This document shows positions 6,804 to 9,362 of a DNA stretch of 9,362 nt, one piece after another. The stretch lies in contig JBDTSW010000086.1 in the NCBI GenBank assembly GCA_039930945.1, forward strand, positions 1 to 9,362, given 5' to 3'. Under the pieces are notes generated by a model. That model made no database searches and had not been told where the DNA came from. It worked only from the letters and a program-made list of their open reading frames with translations. The first letter of the stretch is position 1. The number at the start of each line of letters is the position of its first letter. A program made the position numbers and the translations under genes. The stretch is from JBDTSW01 sp039930945 (GTDB lineage Bacteria; Actinomycetota; Thermoleophilia; Solirubrobacterales; 70-9).

Positions 6804-6837
6804 GCTCGTCACGACCTGTCAACGGGACGAGGAGGAG
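6801..6837 (+). promoter_or_regulatory. Candidate promoter and strong Shine-Dalgarno for the 97-aa gene
   Basis: TAGGCT (6801-6806), the same hexamer as before aroC, overlaps the stop codon of the preceding peptidase gene. Transcription starting 6-7 bases downstream would give a leader of about 30 bases holding GAGGAGGAG (6829-6837), the strongest Shine-Dalgarno in the window, six bases from ATG 6844. A weak TCGACA lies about 20 bases upstream of the hexamer, which is longer than an ideal -35 spacer. Confidence 0.45.
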
Positions 6838-6843
6838 CCACGA

Positions 6844-7137
6844 ATGCTGGTGTTCTTTAGCGCACGCAGACTGAAGCCGGACGCCTGGCCGCAGTTCCGT
6901 CGGGCCTGGCAGCCCGAGGGCGACCTGCCGGAGGGCGGGGTCGCGATCTACCACGCGCGCAACGTCAAGGACCCCGACGAGGTGATCTCCTTCGGGATCT
7001 TCGACGGCGAGCCCGACGACGCCTCGGTTCAAGGCGACGAGCAGGCCGAGCTCAAGCGCCAGGAGGCGATGGCCGCTTTCACCGAGAACGTGCCGCTCGA
7101 GGGCGTCTACGAGGTGATCGAGGAGATCAAGCCCTAG
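6844..7137 (+). CDS. Small conserved-looking protein, possibly dimeric alpha/beta-barrel fold
   Basis: A 97-residue soluble protein with no signal peptide or membrane segment. It opens with a strand (MLVFFSARRL), then a helix-like WPQFRRAW segment, then strands around VAIYHARNV and VISFGIFDG, then a charged helix (QAELKRQEAMAAFTENV) and a closing strand (LEGVYEVIEEI). This beta-alpha-beta-beta-alpha-beta order, length and N-terminal motif recall small ferredoxin-like dimeric barrels of the antibiotic-biosynthesis-monooxygenase (ABM) type. The fold call is inference, and I see no catalytic signature. The start is well supported: GAGGAGGAG lies six bases upstream, and the gene has its own promoter-like hexamer, so it is probably expressed apart from the aro cluster. 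It stands 51 bases before efp. Function is unknown. Confidence 0.75.
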   Translation: MLVFFSARRLKPDAWPQFRRAWQPEGDLPEGGVAIYHARNVKDPDEVISFGIFDGEPDDASVQGDEQAELKRQEAMAAFTENVPLEGVYEVIEEIKP

Positions 7138-7154
7138 ACGCTTCGACGCCCAAC

Positions 7155-7188
7155 CCGCGGCCGGCGACGGTCGCTACCCTCCGCGGCC
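7155..7188 (+). promoter_or_regulatory. Candidate near-leaderless efp promoter with repeats
   Basis: TACCCT (7175-7180) lies eight bases before the efp GTG, and no Shine-Dalgarno is present. The near-palindrome GCGAC-G-GTCGC (7164-7174) abuts the hexamer. The nine-base direct repeat CCGCGGCCG occurs at 7155-7163 and 7181-7189, 26 bases apart, flanking the hexamer; its second copy covers the start of translation. The block TACCCTCCGCGGCC matches the aroC element as TANNCTNNGCGGCC. The repeats could be operator half-sites or chance at this GC content. Confidence 0.45.
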
Positions 7189-7749
7189 GTGATCTCCACC
7201 AACCAGTTCAAGACCGGGGCCCACATCGAGGTCGACGACTCGATCTACCGGATCATGGACTTCCAGCACGTCAAGCCCGGCAAGGGCGGTGCCTTCGTGC
7301 GCACCAAGCTGCGTCGGATCGAGGACGGCTCGGTGATCGACAGGACCTTTCGCGCCGGCGAGAAGTTCCGCCCGGTTCGCACCGAGACCCGGAAGATGCA
7401 GTACCTGTACGACTCGGGCGACGCCGCGGTGTTCATGGATTCACGCGACTACGAGCAGCTCGAGCTGCAGCGCGAGACCGCGGGCGACGCGATGCGGTGG
7501 GTGATGCCCAACGGCGAGGTCGAGGTCCTGTTCGTGGACGAGCGCCCTGCCGGGGTCCAGGTTGCGAGTGCGATCGAGATGGCGGTGGCGAAGACCGATC
7601 CGGGGCTGAAGGGGGACACCGCCTCGGGGGGCGGTTCGAAGCCGGCGACGCTGGAGACAGGCGTCGAGGTCGACGTCCCGCTGTTCGTCAACGAGGGCGA
7701 TCGAATCCGCGTCGACACGAGAAGCGGCGAGTACCTCTCCCGGGCCTAG
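7189..7749 (+). CDS. efp: Translation elongation factor P
   Basis: EF-P binds ribosomes stalled at polyproline stretches, between the P and E sites, and promotes peptide bond formation. The 186-residue length is standard. Three beta-barrel domains are recognisable: an N-terminal KOW-like domain (1 to about 62), a central OB domain (about 67-125, QYLYDSGDAAVFMD), and a C-terminal OB domain (about 130-186) with KPATLETG, VDVPLFVNEGD and the closing VDTRSGEYLSR signature. The functional loop is PGKGG, with Lys32 at the tip where other lineages carry a modification. As I recall, many Actinobacteria have PGKGP here and use an unmodified lysine; this protein lacks the second proline. No lysine-modifying gene (epmA/epmB or ymfI type) is in the window. 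The GTG gives the canonical ISTNQFKTG start and is near-leaderless. The stop codon lies in a hairpin before nusB. Confidence 0.96.
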   Translation: MISTNQFKTGAHIEVDDSIYRIMDFQHVKPGKGGAFVRTKLRRIEDGSVIDRTFRAGEKFRPVRTETRKMQYLYDSGDAAVFMDSRDYEQLELQRETAGDAMRWVMPNGEVEVLFVDERPAGVQVASAIEMAVAKTDPGLKGDTASGGGSKPATLETGVEVDVPLFVNEGDRIRVDTRSGEYLSRA

Positions 7750-7760
7750 CCCGGTACGGT
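7740..7760 (+). promoter_or_regulatory. Candidate leaderless nusB promoter with adjoining palindrome
   Basis: TACGGT (7755-7760) ends exactly six bases before the nusB ATG at 7767, the spacing expected if transcription starts at the A of ATG. No Shine-Dalgarno is visible in this 17-base gap. Directly upstream, CCGGGC-CTA-GCCCGG (7740-7754) forms a perfect six-base-pair inverted repeat whose loop contains most of the efp stop codon. It could be a short efp hairpin terminator or an operator for nusB. Confidence 0.45.
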
Positions 7761-7766
7761 CGACCC

Positions 7767-8156
7767 ATGCGCCGTTCCGATCAACGCCGCGAGGCAGTCT
7801 TCGCCCTGTACCAGCGCCAGGTGACCGGCCGCGCGCTGGACGAGCTTCTCAACACCGCCAAGCCCTTCACCCGCCAGCTCGCCCACGGCACGGAGGAGCG
7901 CTCAGACCGGCTCGACGCCGAGATCGGGCGCCTGGCGAAGGGGTGGGACCTCGAGCGCATCGCGCCCCTGGAGCGCAACATCATGCGGGTCGCCCTCTAT
8001 GAGATGGGCCACCGCGAGGATGTCCCGGCCGAGGTCGCGATCGACGAGGCGGTGGGCCTGGCCCGCGAGTACTGCGGCTCGGAGGCGCCCGGCTTCGTCA
8101 ACGGCATCCTCGGGACCGCGGCCACCGAGCTGGCCCAGTCCGCCGACCAGCGATGA
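7767..8156 (+). CDS. nusB: Transcription antitermination factor NusB
   Basis: NusB pairs with ribosomal protein S10 (NusE), binds boxA RNA and helps antiterminate rRNA operons. The 129-residue product is all-helical and compact, at the short end of the family. Signature blocks are present: RRSDQRREAVFALYQRQV (2-19), W60 followed by PLERNIMRVALYEM (67-80), VPAEVAIDEAVGLAREY (86-102) and the closing GFVNGILG (109-116). The ATG at 7767 is chosen because it begins the usual MRRxxxRExAxxxLYQ N-terminus and lies six bases after a -10-like hexamer. The frame is open further upstream, but only inside efp. Its stop overlaps the next start as ATGA. NusB next to efp, XseB-like and isoprenoid genes is a common bacterial context. 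Confidence 0.95.
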   Translation: MRRSDQRREAVFALYQRQVTGRALDELLNTAKPFTRQLAHGTEERSDRLDAEIGRLAKGWDLERIAPLERNIMRVALYEMGHREDVPAEVAIDEAVGLAREYCGSEAPGFVNGILGTAATELAQSADQR

Positions 8157-8338
8157 GCGCCGCCGAACAGATCAGGCGGACGGCCGAGCGGCTGCGCGAG
8201 ATCGCCGAGCGGCTGCGCGACCCCGACCTTCCCGACTCCGAGACCGACGGCCTCGCCCGCGAAGCCGCCGACCTGGTCGCCCAGGCCGGACACGACCTCG
8301 ACCGGGCCGTCGCGGAGGCCGAACAAGAGCGTGAGTGA
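8153..8338 (+). CDS. xseB: XseB-like small helical protein (possible exodeoxyribonuclease VII small subunit)
   Basis: A 61-residue, highly charged two-helix protein. One helix carries AERLREIAERL; a turn DPDLPD follows; the second runs from about residue 29 to the end (LAREAADLVAQAGHDLDRA then AEAEQE). The helix - LP turn - helix pattern and spacing match XseB, which normally reads like LEEIVRRLESGELPLEES then a second helix ending in EAEQR. XseB binds the large subunit XseA to form a nuclease that degrades single-stranded DNA. Placement just before ispA is the classical xseB position. However, the glutamate-rich LEESL motif is weak here, and no xseA lies beside it. It overlaps nusB (ATGA) and ispA (8 bases), so it is tightly coupled. 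The alternative is an unrelated small coiled-coil protein. Confidence 0.6.
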   Translation: MSAAEQIRRTAERLREIAERLRDPDLPDSETDGLAREAADLVAQAGHDLDRAVAEAEQERE

Positions 8339-9203
8339 GTATCCCGACGACCTGCGCGAGCTGGTCGAGGGGTATCTGGCCGAGCTCAGCTTCTCCGGCG
8401 CCGCCGGGACGTCGGGGCTGGACGAGGCGATGCGCTATTCGCTGCTCGCCGGGGGAAAGCGGATTCGCCCGGTGCTGGCGCTGGGCTCGGCCCGTTCGAC
8501 CGGCGCCGACCCGGCCTCGATGCTGCCGGCCGCGGCCTCGATCGAGCTGATCCACACCTACTCGCTGATCCACGACGACCTTCCGGCGATGGACGACGAC
8601 TCGCTGCGCCGGGGCCGGCCGACGCTGCACGTGGCCCACGGCGAGGACGTAGCGATCCTCGCCGGCGACGGGCTCTTCGCCGAGGCGATCAACCTCTTCC
8701 TCTCCCGCCAGCAGGCAGATCCGGCCAACCTCGTCGCCGCGCTGCGCGAGCTCGCCGCCGCGACCGGGGTGGACGGCATGGTCGGCGGCCAGTACCTCGA
8801 CGTCAGCGCGGACCAGACCCTCGACGCGGAGGGGCTTCGCCGCCTGCACGGCTTGAAGACCGGTCGCCTGATCAGCGCCAGCGTGATGGTGCCGCTGATC
8901 CTCGCCGGGGTTGCCGAGGATGCGACAATTGCGTACCGTCGCTTCGCGGACGAGCTCGGCGTCCTCTTCCAGATCGTCGATGACATCCTCGATGTGACCG
9001 GCTCCGACGAGGAGCTGGGAAAGCCACATGGATCCGACGAGCGTCACGGCAAGCTCACCTACGTCAGCCTCTTCGGGCTCGACCGCGCCCGCGAGCTGGC
9101 GGCCTCCTCGCACGACCAGGCGCGCGATGCGCTCGCCGCGATCGGCGGCGACACCCGCGATCTTGAACTGATCACCGACTTCATCCGCAGGCGACACTCA
9201 TGA
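8331..9203 (+). CDS. ispA: Short-chain polyprenyl diphosphate synthase (farnesyl/geranylgeranyl diphosphate synthase)
   Basis: Trans-prenyltransferase condensing isopentenyl diphosphate with allylic diphosphates to make C15 (or C20) chains for quinones, carotenoids and cell-wall carriers. It has 290 residues, typical for the family. Visible motifs are GGKRIRP at 41-47, the first Asp-rich motif DDLPAMD at 82-88 (the two-residue bacterial insertion type) followed by DDSLRRGRPT, GGQYLDV at 152-158, KTG at 176-178, and the second Asp-rich motif DDILD at 217-221 followed by GSDEELGK. A tyrosine (Y78) sits five residues before the first Asp-rich motif, a position that limits chain length, so farnesyl diphosphate synthase is slightly favoured over geranylgeranyl. 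This cannot be settled by eye. The GTG start lies inside the xseB-like gene, with GCGGAGG about 12 bases upstream. The stop overlaps dxs as ATGA. Confidence 0.93.
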   Translation: MSEYPDDLRELVEGYLAELSFSGAAGTSGLDEAMRYSLLAGGKRIRPVLALGSARSTGADPASMLPAAASIELIHTYSLIHDDLPAMDDDSLRRGRPTLHVAHGEDVAILAGDGLFAEAINLFLSRQQADPANLVAALRELAAATGVDGMVGGQYLDVSADQTLDAEGLRRLHGLKTGRLISASVMVPLILAGVAEDATIAYRRFADELGVLFQIVDDILDVTGSDEELGKPHGSDERHGKLTYVSLFGLDRARELAASSHDQARDALAAIGGDTRDLELITDFIRRRHS

Positions 9204-9362
9204 GCGAAAACAACCCATCTCCCGAGACCGGCGCCGGCGAGGCGCTGCTGGCGCAGATCGACGGCCCGGCCGACCTCACCGGCCTCTCCGACGCCGAGCT
9301 CACCCAGGTCGCGCAGGAGGTGCGCGAGCTGATCATCGACACGATCGGCGAGATCGGCGGCC
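9200..9362 (+). CDS. dxs: 1-deoxy-D-xylulose-5-phosphate synthase, N-terminal fragment
   Basis: The frame starts at ATG 9200, overlapping the ispA stop, and runs off the right edge after 54 codons. Residues from about 15 (LLAQIDGPADLTGLSDAEL, then VRELIIDTIGEIGG) match the very conserved DXS N-terminus, which normally reads LLxxIxxPxDLxxLxxxxLxxLxxEIRxxII and leads into the thiamine-diphosphate domain. A polar extension of about 14 residues (SENNPSPETGAG) precedes it. The enzyme condenses pyruvate and glyceraldehyde 3-phosphate into DXP, the first step of the MEP isoprenoid pathway, and so supplies the substrate of the ispA product just upstream. The active-site regions lie beyond the window. 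Confidence 0.88.
   Translation, partial: MSENNPSPETGAGEALLAQIDGPADLTGLSDAELTQVAQEVRELIIDTIGEIGG

Noticed and set aside
5667..6812. 381-codon - strand frame opposite pepP
   Set aside because: Shadow frame; the + strand M24 peptidase with all five metal ligands explains the region.
7497..7766. Longer nusB start inside efp
   Set aside because: The extension is Gly/Arg-rich out-of-frame efp sequence; ATG 7767 begins the normal NusB N-terminus.
8172..9197. 341-codon - strand frame opposite ispA
   Set aside because: Shadow frame with Arg/Gly-rich ends and no motifs; the + strand prenyl synthase is unambiguous.
1..9362. Search for tRNA, rRNA, transposase, integrase, toxin-antitoxin or defence genes
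   Set aside because: No tRNA-like cloverleaf, conserved rRNA stretch, insertion-sequence ends or matching protein motifs were seen on either strand. Genes leave no unexplained gap larger than about 51 bases.

Overview
The window is very GC-rich, with GTG starts, overlapping genes and strong G/C third-position codon bias. All ten complete or partial protein genes lie on the + strand. The gene content (an AroK-AroB fusion, an aroQ-pepP-efp-nusB run, Sec-exported RTX proteins with paired cysteines, near-leaderless starts) suggests a deep-branching actinobacterium, most likely class Thermoleophilia (Solirubrobacterales or relatives). That placement is inference from protein style and gene order, not from a marker gene.

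Layout. (1) 1-2526: the tail of an unrecognised, probably exported protein, then a 786-residue secreted RTX (calcium-binding beta-roll) protein with 59-residue super-repeats and three 124-residue Ig-like modules. (2) 2577-6803: a translationally coupled cluster aroC - aroKB (fusion) - aroQ - pepP-like M24 peptidase. It covers the second, third, fifth and seventh steps of the shikimate pathway: 3-dehydroquinate synthase, 3-dehydroquinate dehydratase, shikimate kinase and chorismate synthase. (3) 6844-7749: two separately spaced genes, a 97-residue protein of unknown function with a strong Shine-Dalgarno, and efp (elongation factor P). (4) 7767-9362: a second overlapping cluster nusB - xseB-like - ispA - dxs (5' part only), joining an antitermination factor and a possible exonuclease VII small subunit to the entry enzyme of the MEP pathway and a short-chain prenyl diphosphate synthase.

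Regulatory pattern. Where genes overlap by 4-13 bases I see no promoter. In each of the four real gaps downstream of 2526 there is a TANNNT hexamer of actinobacterial -10 type: TAGGCT before aroC, TAGGCT before the 97-aa gene, TACCCT before efp and TACGGT before nusB. Three of them end only 6-10 bases before the start codon and have no Shine-Dalgarno, as expected for leaderless or near-leaderless mRNAs. The aroC and efp sites share TANNCTNNGCGGCC. Short inverted repeats abut the hexamers of efp and nusB.

Most of the window is conserved housekeeping DNA. I found no sign of a mobile element, CRISPR array, RNA gene or defence system, and no clear candidate for a wholly new biological system. The points most worth a second look are the RTX protein's architecture, the compact AroKB fusion, the shared start-site motif, the XseB-like protein without an adjacent xseA, and the EF-P loop sequence.
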